64,000 nucleotides of DNA from Auanema rhodensis (lineage: Eukaryota > Nematoda > Chromadorea > Rhabditida > Rhabditidae), in assembly GCA_964057225.1 (NCBI GenBank), contig OZ059900.1:20537638-20601637 (forward strand), written 5' to 3'. Under the pieces are notes generated by a model. That model made no database searches. It had not been told where the DNA came from and was given only the letters and a program-made list of their open reading frames with translations. The translations under genes and the position numbers were made by a program. Shown in pieces: positions 10,757-23,039 of the stretch. Each line of letters begins with the position of its first letter. Positions within the stretch are counted from its first letter, which is position 1.

Positions 10757-13740
10757 TGAGTCGTCAAATGCAACGAATTTCAGCGTGTTACATACTAAAA
10801 TGAAGCATTTCACATGCTGAACACTAGAAAAATACAAAAACACAGTATTTCCCACGAGAAATATTTTATTATGCTGGAAAACCAGTTTTTGGAAATTTCG
10901 CTGTAAACAAGGTTTTGACTTACGATTTCATGTGTTCAAACTCATGCAATGTCAATGAAACCTAGCTCAAAATTGTTCGTACAACGTCTAGTTCCACTTT
11001 CACGACAAAAAAACAGGGGTTAGAAAATTAAGGAAATTAGCATATTCTGAGGGCACGCCCCTTATGGCTAATATTGATTAAATCGATTTTTGTTCATATG
11101 AGTCGTCAAATGCAACGAATTTCAGCGTGTTACATACTAAAATGAAGCATTTTACATGCTGAACACTAGAAAAATACAAAAACACAGTATTTCCCATTAG
11201 AAATATTTTATTATGCTGGAAAACCAGTTTTAGGAAATTTCGCTGTAAACAAGGTTTTGACTTACGATTTCATGTGTTCAAACTCATGCAATGTCAATGA
11301 AACCTAGTTCAAAATTGTTCGTACAACGTCTAGTTCCACTTTCACGACAAAAAAACAGGGGTTAGAAAATTAAGGAAATTAGCATATTCTGAGGGCACGC
11401 CCCTTATGGCTAATATTGATTAAATCGATTTTTGTTCATATGAGTCGTCAAATGCAACGAATTTCAGCGTGTTACATACTAAAATGAAGCATTTTACATG
11501 CTGAACACTAGAAAAATACAAAAACACAGTATTTCCCATTAGAAATATTTTATTATGCTGGAAAACCAGTTTTAGGAAATTTCGCTGTAAACAAGGTTTT
11601 GACTTACGATTTCATGTGTTCAAACTCATGCAATGTCAATGAAACCTAGTTCAAAATTGTTCGTACAACGTCTAGTTCCACTTTCACGACAAAAAAACAG
11701 GGGTTAGAAAATTAAGGAAATTAGCATATTCTGAGGGCACGCCCCTTATGGCTAATATTGATTAAATCGATTTTTGTTCATATGAGTCGTCAAATGCAAC
11801 GAATTTCAGCGTGTTACATACTAAAATGAAGCATTTTACATGCTGAACACTAGAAAAATACAAAAACACAGTATTTCCCATGAGAAATATTTTATTATGC
11901 TGGAAAACCAGTTTTTGGAAATTTCGCTGTAAACAAGGTTTTGACTTACGATTTCATGTGTTCAAACTCATGCAATGTCAATGAAACCTAGTTCAAAATT
12001 GTTCGTACAACGTCTAGTTCCACTTTCACGACAAAAAAACAGGGGTTAGAAAATTAAGGAAATTAGCATATTCTGAGGGCACGCCCCTTATGGCTAATAT
12101 TGATTAAATCGATTTTTGTTCATATGAGTCGTCAAATGCAACGAATTTCAGCGTGTTACATACTAAAATGAAGCATTTTACATGCTGAACACTAGAAAAA
12201 TACAAAAACACAGTATTTCCCACGAGAAATATTTTATTATGCTGGAAAACCAGTTTTTGGAAATTTCGCTGTAAACAAGGTTTTGACTTACGATTTCATG
12301 TGTTCAAACTCATGCAATGTCAATGAAACCTAGCTCAAAATTGTTCGTACAACGTCTAGTTCCACTTTCACGACAAAAAAACAGGGGTTAGAAAATTAAG
12401 GAAATTAGCATATTCTGAGGGCACGCCCCTTATGGCTAATATTGATTAAATCGATTTTTGTTCATATGAGTCGTCAAATGCAACGAATTTCAGCGTGTTA
12501 CATACTAAAATGAAGCATTTTACATGCTGAACACTAGAAAAATACAAAAACACAGTATTTCCCATGAGAAATATTTTATTATGCTGGAAAACCAGTTTTT
12601 GGAAATTTCGCTGTAAACAAGGTTTTGACTTACGATTTCATGTGTTCAAACTCATGCAATGTCAATGAAACCTAGTTCAAAATTGTTCGTACAACGTCTA
12701 GTTCCACTTTCACGACAAAAAAACAGGGGTTAGAAAATTAAGGAAATTAGCATATTCTGAGGGCACGCCCCTTATGGCTAATATTGATTAAATCGATTTT
12801 TGTTCATATGAGTCGTCAAATGCAACGAATTTCAGCGTGTTACATACTAAAATGAAGCATTTTACATGCTGAACACTAGAAAAATACAAAAACACAGTAT
12901 TTCCCATTAGAAATATTTTATTATGCTGGAAAACCAGTCTTTGGAAATTTCGCTGTAAACAAGGTTTTCACTTACGATTTCATGTGTTCAAACTCATGCA
13001 ATGTCAATAAAACCTAGTTCAAAATTGTTCGTACAATGTCTAGTTCCACTTTCACGACAAAAAAACAGGGGTTAGAAAATTAAGGAAATTAGCATATTCT
13101 GAGGGCACGCCCCTTATGGCTAATATTGATTAAATCGATTTTTGTTCATATGAGTCGTCAAATGCAACGAATTTCAGCGTGTTACATACTAAAATGAAGC
13201 ATTTTACATGCTGAACACTAGAAAAATACAAAAACACAGTATTTTTTATGAGAAATATTTTATTATGCTGGAAAACCAGTTTTTGGAAATTTCGCTGTAA
13301 ACAAGGTTTTGACTTATGATTTCATGTGTTCAAACTCATGCAATGTCAATGAAACCTAGCTCAAAATTGTTCGTACAACGTCTAGTTCCACTTTCACGAC
13401 AAAAAAACAGGGATTAGAAAATTAAGGAAATTAGCATATTCTGAGGGCACGCCCCTTATGGCTAATATTGATTAAATCGATTTTTGTTCATATGAGTCGT
13501 CAAATGCAACGAATTTCAGCGTGTTACATACTGAAATGCAGCATTTTACATGCTGAACACTAGAAAAATACAAAAACACAGTATTTCCCATGAGAAATAT
13601 TTTATTATGCTGGAAAACCAGTTTTTGGAAATTTCGCTGTAAACAAGGTTTTGACTTACGATTTCATGTGTTCAAACTCATGCAATGTCAATGAAACCTA
13701 GTTCAAAATTGTTCGTACAACGTCTAGTTCCACTTTCACA

Positions 13741-14687
13741 ACAAAAAAACAGGGGTTAGAAAATTAAGGAAATTAGCATATTCTGAGGGCACGCCCCTTA
13801 TGGCTAATATTGATTAAATCGATTTTTGTTCATATGAGTCGTCAAATGCAACGAATTTCAGCGTGTTACATACTAAAATGAAGCATTTTACATGCTGAAC
13901 ACTAGAAAAATACAAAAACACAGTATTTCCCATGAGAAATATTTTATTATGCTGGAAAACCAGTTTTTGGAAATTTCGCTGTAAACAAGGTTTTGACTTA
14001 CGATTTCATGTGTTCAAACTCATGCAATGTCAATGAAACCTAGCTCAAAATTGTTCGTACAACGTCTAGTTCCACTTTCACGACAAAAAAACAGGGGTTA
14101 GAAAATTAGGGAAATTAGCATATTCTGAGGGCACGCCCCTTATGGCTAATATTGATTAAATCGATTTTTGTTCATATGAGTCGTCAAATGCAACGAATTT
14201 CAGCGTGTTACATACTAAAATGAAGCATTTTACATGCTGAACACTAGAAAAATACAAAAACACAGTATTTCCCATGAGAAATATTTTATTATGCTGGAAA
14301 ACCAGTTTTTGGAAATTTCGCTGTAAACAAGGTTTTGACTTACGATTTCATGTGTTCAAACTCATGCAATGTCAATGAAACCTAGCTCAAAATTGTTCGT
14401 ACAACGTCTAGTTCCACTTTCACGACAAAAAAACAGGGGTTAGAAAATTAAGGAAATTAGCATATTCTGAGGGCACGCCCCTTATGGCTAATATTGATTA
14501 AATCGATTTTTGTTCATATGAGTCGTCAAATGCAACGAATTTCAGCGTGTTACATACTAAAATGAAGCATTTTATATGCTGAACACTAGAAAAACACAAA
14601 AACACAGTATTTCCCATGAGAAATATTTTATTATGCTGGAAAATCAGTTTTTGGAAATTTCGCTGTAAACAAGGTTTTGACTTACGA
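13741..14687 (+). repeat. Source arm of inverted duplication (mate 18979-19925)
   Basis: This forward segment is mirrored on the opposite strand by 18979-19925; paired positions sum to 33666. Shared rare variants include ggaaaatcag, gaaaaacacaaaaac and ttagggaaatt, at matching distances on both arms. Scanning variable sites I found two differences in 947 bp (14575/19091 and 14120/19546). The match stops at 13740/19926, where this arm has cacaacaaa and the mate keeps the consensus. Other R2 monomers share the aaaatcag variant but lack the linked gaaaaacac. Confidence 0.85.
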
Positions 14688-15169
14688 TTTCATGTGTTCA
14701 AACTCATGCAATGTCAATGAAACCTAGTTCAAAATTGTTCGTACAACGTCTAGTTCCACTTTCACGACAAAAAAACAGGGGTTAGAAAATTAAGGAAATT
14801 AGCATATTCTGAGGGCACGCCCCTTATGGCTAATATTGATTAAATCGATTTTTGTTCATATGAGTCGTCAAATGCAACGAATTTCAGCGTGTTACATACT
14901 AAAATGAAGCATTTTACATGCTGAACACTAGAAAAATACAAAAACACAGTATTTCCCATTAGAAATATTTTATTATGCTGGAAAACCAGTTTTTGGAAAT
15001 TTCGCTGTAAACAAGGTTTTGACTTACGATTTCATGTGTTCAAACTCATGCAATGTCAATGAAACCTAGTTCAAAATTGTTCGTACAACGTCTAGTTCCA
15101 CTTTCACGACAAAAAAACAGGGGTTAGAAAATTAAGGAAATTAGCATATTCTGAGGGCACGCCCCTTAT

Positions 15170-16900
15170 GGCTAATATTGATTAAATCGATTTTTGTTCA
15201 TATAAGTCGTCAAATGCAACGAATTCCAGCGTGTTACATACTAAAATAAAGCATTTTACATGCTGAACACTAGAAAAACACAAAAACACAGTATTTCCCA
15301 TGAGAAATATTTTATTATGCTGGAAAATCAGTTTTTGGAAATTTCGCTGTAAACAAGGTTTTGACTTACGATTTCATGTGTTCAAACTCATGCAATGTCA
15401 ATGAAACCTAGTTCAAAATTGTTCGTACAACGTCTAGTTCCACTTTCACGACAAAAAAACAGGGGTTAGAAAATTAAGGAAATTAGCATATTCTGAGGGC
15501 ACGCCCCTTATGGCTAATATTGATTAAATCGATTTTTGTTCATATGAGTCGTCAAATGCAACGAATTTCAGCGTGTTACATACTAAAATGAAGCATTTTA
15601 CATGCTGAACACTAGAAAAATACAAAAACACAGTATTTCCCATTAGAAATATTTTATTATGCTGGAAAACCAGTTTTTGGAAATTTCGCTGTAAACAAGG
15701 TTTTGACTTACGATTTCATGTGTTCAAACTCATGCAATGTCAATGAAACCTAGTTCAAAATTGTTCGTACAACGTCTAGTTCCACTTTCACGACAAAAAA
15801 ACAGGGGTTAGAAAATTAAGGAAATTAGCATATTCTGAGGGCACGCCCCTTATGGCTAATATTGATTAAATCGATTTTTGTTCATATGAGTCGTCAAATG
15901 CAACGAATTCCAGCGTGTTACATACTAAAATGAAGCATTTTACATGCTGAACACTAGAAAAATACAAAAACACAGTATTTCCCACGAGAAATGATTTATT
16001 ATGCAGGAAAACCAGTTTTTGGAAATTTCGCTGTAAACAAGGTTTTGACTTACGATTTCATGTGTTCAAACTCATGCAATGTCAATGAAACCTAGCTCAA
16101 AATTGTTCGTACAACGTCTAGTTCCACTTTCACGACAAAAAAACAGGGGTTAGAAAATTAAGGAAATTAGCATATTCTGAGGGCACGCCCCTTATGGCTA
16201 ATATTGATTAAATCGATTTTTGTTCATATGAGTCGTCAAATGCAACGAATTTCAGCGTGTTACATACTAAAATGAAGCATTTTACATGCTGAACACTAGA
16301 AAAATACAAAAACACAGTATTTCCCATGAGAAATATTTTATTATGCTGGAAAACCAGTTTTTGGAAATTTCGCTGTAAACAAGGTTTTGACTTACGATTT
16401 CATGTGTTCAAACTCATGCAATGTCAATGAAACCTAGTTCAAAATTGTTCGTACAACGTCTAGTTCCACTTTCACGACAAAAAAACAGGGGTTAGAAAAT
16501 TAAGGAAATTAGCATATTCTGAGGGCACGCCCCTTATGGCTAATATTGATTAAATCGATTTTTGTTCATATGAGTCGTCAAATGCAACGAATTCCAGCGT
16601 GTTACATACTAAAATGAAGCATTTTACATGCTGAACACTAGAAAAATACAAAAACACAGTATTTCCCACGAGAAATATTTTATTATGCAGGAAAACCAGT
16701 TTTTGGAAATTTCGCTGTAAACAAGGTTTTGACTTACGATTTCATGTGTTCAAACTCATGCAATGTCAATGAAACCTAGCTCAAAATTGTTCGTACAACG
16801 TCTAGTTCCACTTTCACGACAAAAAAACAGGGGTTAGAAAATTAAGGAAATTAGCATATTCTGAGGGCACGCCCCTTATGGCTAATATTGATTAAATCGA
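15170..16900 (+). repeat. Dimeric higher-order pattern (684 bp) in F2
   Basis: The rare gaattcc variant appears at 15221, 15905 and 16589, each 684 bp (two monomers) apart. Its partner atgcagg appears near 16002 and 16686 at the same spacing. The intervening monomers carry the ordinary gaatttc and atgctgg. The gaaaaacac plus aaaatcag pair at about 14594 and 15278 is also 684 bp apart. These fit local two-monomer duplications. Confidence 0.8.
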
Positions 16901-18969
16901 TTTTTGTTCATATGAGTCGTCAAATGCAACGAATTTCAGCGTGTTACATACTAAAATGAAGCATTTTACATGCTGAACACTAGAAAAATACAAAAACACA
17001 GTATTTCCCATGAGAAATATTTTATTATGCTGGAAAACCAGTTTTTGGAAATTTCGCTGTAAACAAGGTTTTGACTTACGATTTCATGTGTTCAAACTCA
17101 TGCAATGTCAATGAAACCTAGTTCAAAATTGTTCGTACAACGTCTAGTTCCACTTTCACGACAAAAAAACAGGGGTTAGAAAATTAAGGAAATTAGCATA
17201 TTCTGAGGGCACGCCCCTTATGGCTAATATTGATTAAATCGATTTTTGTTCATATGAGTCGTCAAATGCAACGAATTTCAGCGTGTTACATACTAAAATG
17301 AAGCATTTTACATGCTGAACACTAGAAAAATACAAAAACACAGTATTTCCCATTAGAAATATTTTATTATGCTGGAAAACCAGTTTTTGGAAATTTCGCT
17401 GTAAACAAGGTTTTGACTTACGATTTCATGTGTTCAAACTCATGCAATGTCAATGAAACCTAGTTCAAAATTGTTCGTACAACGTCTAGTTCCACTTTCA
17501 CGACAAAAAAACAGGGGTTAGAAAATTAAGGAAATTAGCATATTCTGAGGGCACGCCCCTTATGGCTAATATTGATTAAATCGATTTTTGTTCATATGAG
17601 TCGTCAAATGCAACGAATTTCAGCGTGTTACATACTAAAATGAAGCATTTTACATGCTGAACACTAGAAAAATACAAAAACACAGTATTTCCCACGAGAA
17701 ATATTTTATTATGCTGGAAAACCAGTTTTAGGAAATTTCGCTGTAAACAAGGTTTTGACTTACGATTTCATGTGTTCAAACTCATGCAATGTCAATGAAA
17801 CCTAGTTCAAAATTGTTCGTACAACGTCTAGTTCCACTTTCACGACAAAAAAACAGGGGTTAGAAAATTAAGGAAATTAGCATATTCTGAGGGCACGCCC
17901 CTTATGGCTAATATTGATTAAATCGATTTTTGTTCATATGAGTCGTCAAATGCAACGAATTTCAGCGTGTTACATACTAAAATGAAGCATTTTACATGCT
18001 GAACACTAGAAAAATACAAAAACACAGTATTTCCCACGAGAAATATTTTATTATGCTGGAAAACCAGTTTTAGGAAATTTCGCTGTGAACAAGGTTTTGA
18101 CTTACGATTTCATGTGTTCAAACTCATGCAATGTCAATGAAACCTAGTTCAAAATTGTTCGTACAACGTCTAGTTCCACTATCACGACAAAAAAACAGGG
18201 GTTAGAAAATTAAGGAAATTAGCATATTCTGAGGGCACGCCCCTTATTGCTAATATTGATTAAATCGATTTTTGTTCATATGAGTCGTCAAATGCAACGA
18301 ATTTCAGCGTGTTACATACTAAAATGAAGCATTTTACATGCTGAACACTAGAAAAATACAAAAACACAGTATTTCCCACGAGAAATATTTTATTATGCTG
18401 GAAAACCAGTTTTTGGAAATTTCGCTGTAAACAAGGTTTTGACTTACGATTTCATGTGTTCAAACTCATGCAATGTCAATGAAACCTAGCTCAAAATTGT
18501 TCGTACAACGTCTAGTTCCACTTTCACGACAAAAAAACAGGGGTTAGAAAATTAAGGAAATTAGCATATTCTGAGGGCACGCCCCTTATGGCTAATATTG
18601 TTTAAATCGATTTTTGTTCATATGAGTCGTCAAATGCAACGAATTTCAGCGTGTTACATACTAAAATGAAGCATTTTACATGCTGAACACTAGAAAAATA
18701 CAAAAACACAGTATTTCCCTTTAGAAATATTTTATTATGCTGGAAAACCAGTTTTAGGAAATTTCGCTGTAAACAAGGTTTTGACTTACGATTTCATGTG
18801 TTCAAACTCATGCAATGTCAATGAAACCTAGTTCAAAATTGTTCGTACAACGTCTAGTTCCACTTTCACGACAAAAAAACAGGGGTTAGAAAATTAAGGA
18901 AATTAGCATATTCTGAGGGCACGCCCCTTATGGCTAATATTGATTAAATCGATTTTTGTTCATATGAGT

Positions 18970-18990
18970 CGTCAAATGTCGTAAGTCAAA
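18970..18990. other. F2/R2 inversion junction
   Basis: Forward satellite ends with gtcaaatg at 18978 (phase 50). The next base, 18979, begins reverse satellite tcgtaagtc (phase 205). There is no filler, and a short AAAT is shared by the two parental sequences close to the joint. Foldback pairing could start between 18978 and about 19134, leaving a loop of about 155 bp. The joint is a tail-to-tail switch in ungapped sequence. Confidence 0.92.
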
Positions 18991-19925
18991 ACCTTGTTTA
19001 CAGCGAAATTTCCAAAAACTGATTTTCCAGCATAATAAAATATTTCTCATGGGAAATACTGTGTTTTTGTGTTTTTCTAGTGTTCAGCATGTAAAATGCT
19101 TCATTTTAGTATGTAACACGCTGAAATTCGTTGCATTTGACGACTCATATGAACAAAAATCGATTTAATCAATATTAGCCATAAGGGGCGTGCCCTCAGA
19201 ATATGCTAATTTCCTTAATTTTCTAACCCCTGTTTTTTTGTCGTGAAAGTGGAACTAGACGTTGTACGAACAATTTTGAGCTAGGTTTCATTGACATTGC
19301 ATGAGTTTGAACACATGAAATCGTAAGTCAAAACCTTGTTTACAGCGAAATTTCCAAAAACTGGTTTTCCAGCATAATAAAATATTTCTCATGGGAAATA
19401 CTGTGTTTTTGTATTTTTCTAGTGTTCAGCATGTAAAATGCTTCATTTTAGTATGTAACACGCTGAAATTCGTTGCATTTGACGACTCATATGAACAAAA
19501 ATCGATTTAATCAATATTAGCCATAAGGGGCGTGCCCTCAGAATACGCTAATTTCCCTAATTTTCTAACCCCTGTTTTTTTGTCGTGAAAGTGGAACTAG
19601 ACGTTGTACGAACAATTTTGAGCTAGGTTTCATTGACATTGCATGAGTTTGAACACATGAAATCGTAAGTCAAAACCTTGTTTACAGCGAAATTTCCAAA
19701 AACTGGTTTTCCAGCATAATAAAATATTTCTCATGGGAAATACTGTGTTTTTGTATTTTTCTAGTGTTCAGCATGTAAAATGCTTCATTTTAGTATGTAA
19801 CACGCTGAAATTCGTTGCATTTGACGACTCATATGAACAAAAATCGATTTAATCAATATTAGCCATAAGGGGCGTGCCCTCAGAATATGCTAATTTCCTT
19901 AATTTTCTAACCCCTGTTTTTTTGT
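18979..19925 (-). repeat. Inverted copy of F2 segment 13741-14687
   Basis: The first 2.8 monomers of R2 are the reverse complement of F2 positions 13741-14687, with two differences seen. The copy begins exactly at the F2/R2 junction, so the junction and the inverted duplication are probably one event: the strand carrying F2 was joined to a reversed template starting at the equivalent of 14687. Left of the joint the F2 array continues in consensus form. Foldback replication or breakage followed by joining of sister strands would both produce this arrangement. Which one occurred is inference. Confidence 0.85.
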
Positions 19926-19929
19926 CGTG

Positions 19930-22900
19930 AAAGTGGAACTAGACGTTGTACGAACAATTTTGAGCTAGGTTTCATTGACATTGCATGAGTTTGAACACAT
20001 GAAATCGTAAGTCAAAACCTTGTTTACAGCGAAATTTCCAAAAAGTGGTTTTCCAGCATAATAAAATATTTCTCGTGGGAAATACTGTGTTTTTGTATTT
20101 TTCTAGTGTTCAGCATGTAAAATGCTTCATTTTAGTATGTAACACGCTGAAATTCGTTGCATTTGACGACTCATATGAACAAAAATCGATTTAATCAATA
20201 TTAGCCATAAGGGGCGTGCCCTCAGAATATGCTAATTTCCTTAATTTTCTAACCCCTGTTTTTTTGTCGTGAAAGTGGAACTAGACGTTGTACGAACAAT
20301 TTTGAACTAGGTTTCATTGACATTGCATGAGTTTGAACACATGAAATCGTAAGTCAAAACCTTGTTTACAGCGAAATTTCCAAAAACTGGTTTTCCAGCA
20401 TAATAAAATATTTCTAATGGGAAATACTGTGTTTTTGTATTTTTCTAGTGTTCAGCATGTAAAATGCTTCATTTAAGTATGTAACACGCTGAAATTCGTT
20501 GCATTTGACGACTCATATGAACAAAAATCGATTTAATCAATATTAGCCATAAGGGGCGTGCCCTCAGAATATGCTAATTTCCTTAATTTTCTAACCCCTG
20601 TTTTTTTGTCGTGAAAGTGGAACTAGACGTTGTACGAACAATTTTGAGCTAGGTTTCATTGACATTGCGTGAGTTTGAACACATGAAATCGTAAGTCAAA
20701 ACCTTGTTTACAGCGAAATTTCCAAAAACTGGTTTTCCAGCATAATAAAATATTTCTCGTGGGAAATACTGTGTTTTTGTATTTTTCTAGTGTTCAGCAT
20801 GTGAAATGCTTCATTTTAGTATGTAACACGCTGAAATTCGTTGCATTTGACGACTCATATGAACAAAAATCGATTTAATCAATATTAGCCATAAGGGGCG
20901 TGCCCTCAGAATATGCTAATTTCCTTAATTTTCTAACCCCTGTTTTTTTGTCGTGAAAGTGGAACTAGACGTTGTACGAACAATTTTGAGCTAGGTTTCA
21001 TTGACATTGCATGAGTTTGAACACATGAAATCGTAAGTCAAAACCTTGTTTACAGCGAAATTTCCAAAAACTGGTTTTCCAGCATAATAAAATATTTCTC
21101 GTGGGAAATACTGTGTTTTTGTATTTTTCTAGTGTTCAGCATGTAAAATGCTTCATTTTAGTATGTAACACGCTGAAATTCGTTGCATTTGACGACTCAT
21201 ATGAACAAAAATCGATTTAATCAATATTAGCCATAAGGGGCGTGCCCTCAGAATATGCTAATTTCCTTAATTTTCTAACCCCTGTTTTTTTGTCGTGAAA
21301 GTGGAACTAGACGTTGTACGAACAATTTTGAACTAGGTTTCATTGACATTGCATGAGTTTGAACACATGAAATCGTAAGTCAAAACCTTGTTTACAGCGA
21401 AATTTCCAAAAACTGGTTTTCCAGCATAATAAAATATTTCTAATGGGAAATACTGTGTTTTTGTATTTTTCTAGTGTTCAGCATGTAAAATGCTTCATTT
21501 AAGTATGTAACACGCTGAAATTCGTTGCATTTGACGACTCATATGAACAAAAATCGATTTAATCAATATTAGCCATAAGGGGCGTGCCCTCAGAATATGC
21601 TAATTTCCTTAATTTTCTAACCCCTGTTTTTTTGTCGTGAAAGTGGAACTAGACGTTGTACGAACAATTTTGAGCTAGGTTTCATTGACATTGCGTGAGT
21701 TTGAACACATGAAATCGTAAGTCAAAACCTTGTTTACAGCGAAATTTCCAAAAACTGGTTTTCCAGCATAATAAAATATTTCTCGTGGGAAATACTGTGT
21801 TTTTGTATTTTTCTAGTGTTCAGCATGTGAAATGCTTCATTTTAGTATGTAACACGCTGAAATTCGTTGCATTTGACGACTCATATGAACAAAAATCGAT
21901 TTAATCAATATTAGCCATAAGGGGCGTGCCCTCAGAATATGCTAATTTCCTTAATTTTCTAACCCCTGTTTTTTTGTCGTGAAAGTGGAACTAGACGTTG
22001 TACGAACAATTTTGAGCTAGGTTTCATTGACATTGCATGAGTTTGAACACATGAAATCGTAAGTCAAAACCTTGTTTACAGCGAAATTTCCAAAAACTGG
22101 TTTTCCAGCATAATAAAATATTTCTCGTGGGAAATACTGTGTTTTTGTATTTTTCTAGTGTTCAGCATGTAAAATGCTTCATTTTAGTATGTAACACGCT
22201 GAAATTCGTTGCATTTGACGACTCATATGAACAAAAATCGATTTAATCAATATTAGCCATAAGGGGCGTGCCCTCAGAATATGCTAATTTCCTTAATTTT
22301 CTAACCCCTGTTTTTTTGTCGTGAAAGTGGAACTAGACGTTGTACGAACAATTTTGAACTAGGTTTCATTGACATTGCATGAGTTTGAACACATGAAATC
22401 GTAAGTCAAAACCTTGTTTACAGCGAAATTTCCAAAAACTGGTTTTCCAGCATAATAAAATATTTCTAATGGGAAATACTGTGTTTTTGTATTTTTCTAG
22501 TGTTCAGCATGTAAAATGCTTCATTTAAGTATGTAACACGCTGAAATTCGTTGCATTTGACGACTCATATGAACAAAAATCGATTTAATCAATATTAGCC
22601 ATAAGGGGCGTGCCCTCAGAATATGCTAATTTCCTTAATTTTCTAACCCCTGTTTTTTTGTCGTGAAAGTGGAACTAGACGTTGTACGAACAATTTTGAG
22701 CTAGGTTTCATTGACATTGCGTGAGTTTGAACACATGAAATCGTAAGTCAAAACCTTGTTTACAGCGAAATTTCCAAAAACTGGTTTTCCAGCATAATAA
22801 AATATTTCTCGTGGGAAATACTGTGTTTTTGTATTTTTCTAGTGTTCAGCATGTAAAATGCTTCATTTTAGTATGTAACACGCTGAAATTCGTTGCATTT

Positions 22901-22950
22901 GACGACTCATATGAACAAAAATCGATTTAATCAATATTAGCCATAAGGGG
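19930..22950 (-). repeat. 3-mer higher-order repeat (1026 bp), three copies
   Basis: The variant catttaagtatg occurs at 20470, 21496 and 22522, and gcgtgag at 20667, 21693 and about 22719. All are exactly 1026 bp (three monomers) apart. The ctaatggg and gaactagg variants keep the same rhythm. The gcatgtgaaatg variant marks the first two copies only (near 20800 and 21826); the third has the consensus, so some divergence followed duplication. Confidence 0.9.
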
Positions 22951-23039
22951 CGTGCCCTCAGAATATGCTAATTTCCTTAATTTTCTAACCCCTGTTTTTT
23001 TGTCGTGAAAGTGGAACTAGACGTTGTACGAACAATTTT

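Larger units (their letters stand above)
10753..18978 (+). repeat. Satellite block F2, forward, 24 monomers
   Basis: Forward tandem monomers run from phase 33 to phase 50 over 8226 bp, exactly 24 monomers plus 18 bp with no net indel. Typical variants are cccattag, cccacgag and cccatgag near phase 134, tagttcaaaa versus tagctcaaaa near phase 246, and gttttagg versus gtttttgg near phase 168. Rare marked monomers include gaaaaacacaaaaac with ggaaaatcag (at about 14594 and 15278) and ttagggaaatt at 14104. The first F2 monomer carries gcatttcacatgct near 10805, a variant also found in R2 at about 20800 and 21826. No genes lie in it. Confidence 0.97.

Noticed and set aside
6872-18978. Terminal inverted repeats of a giant transposon (R1 and F2 as arms)
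   Set aside because: The inverted segments are satellite monomers on both sides, with no unique interior, no transposase and no target-site duplication. They are better explained as strand switches within the array.
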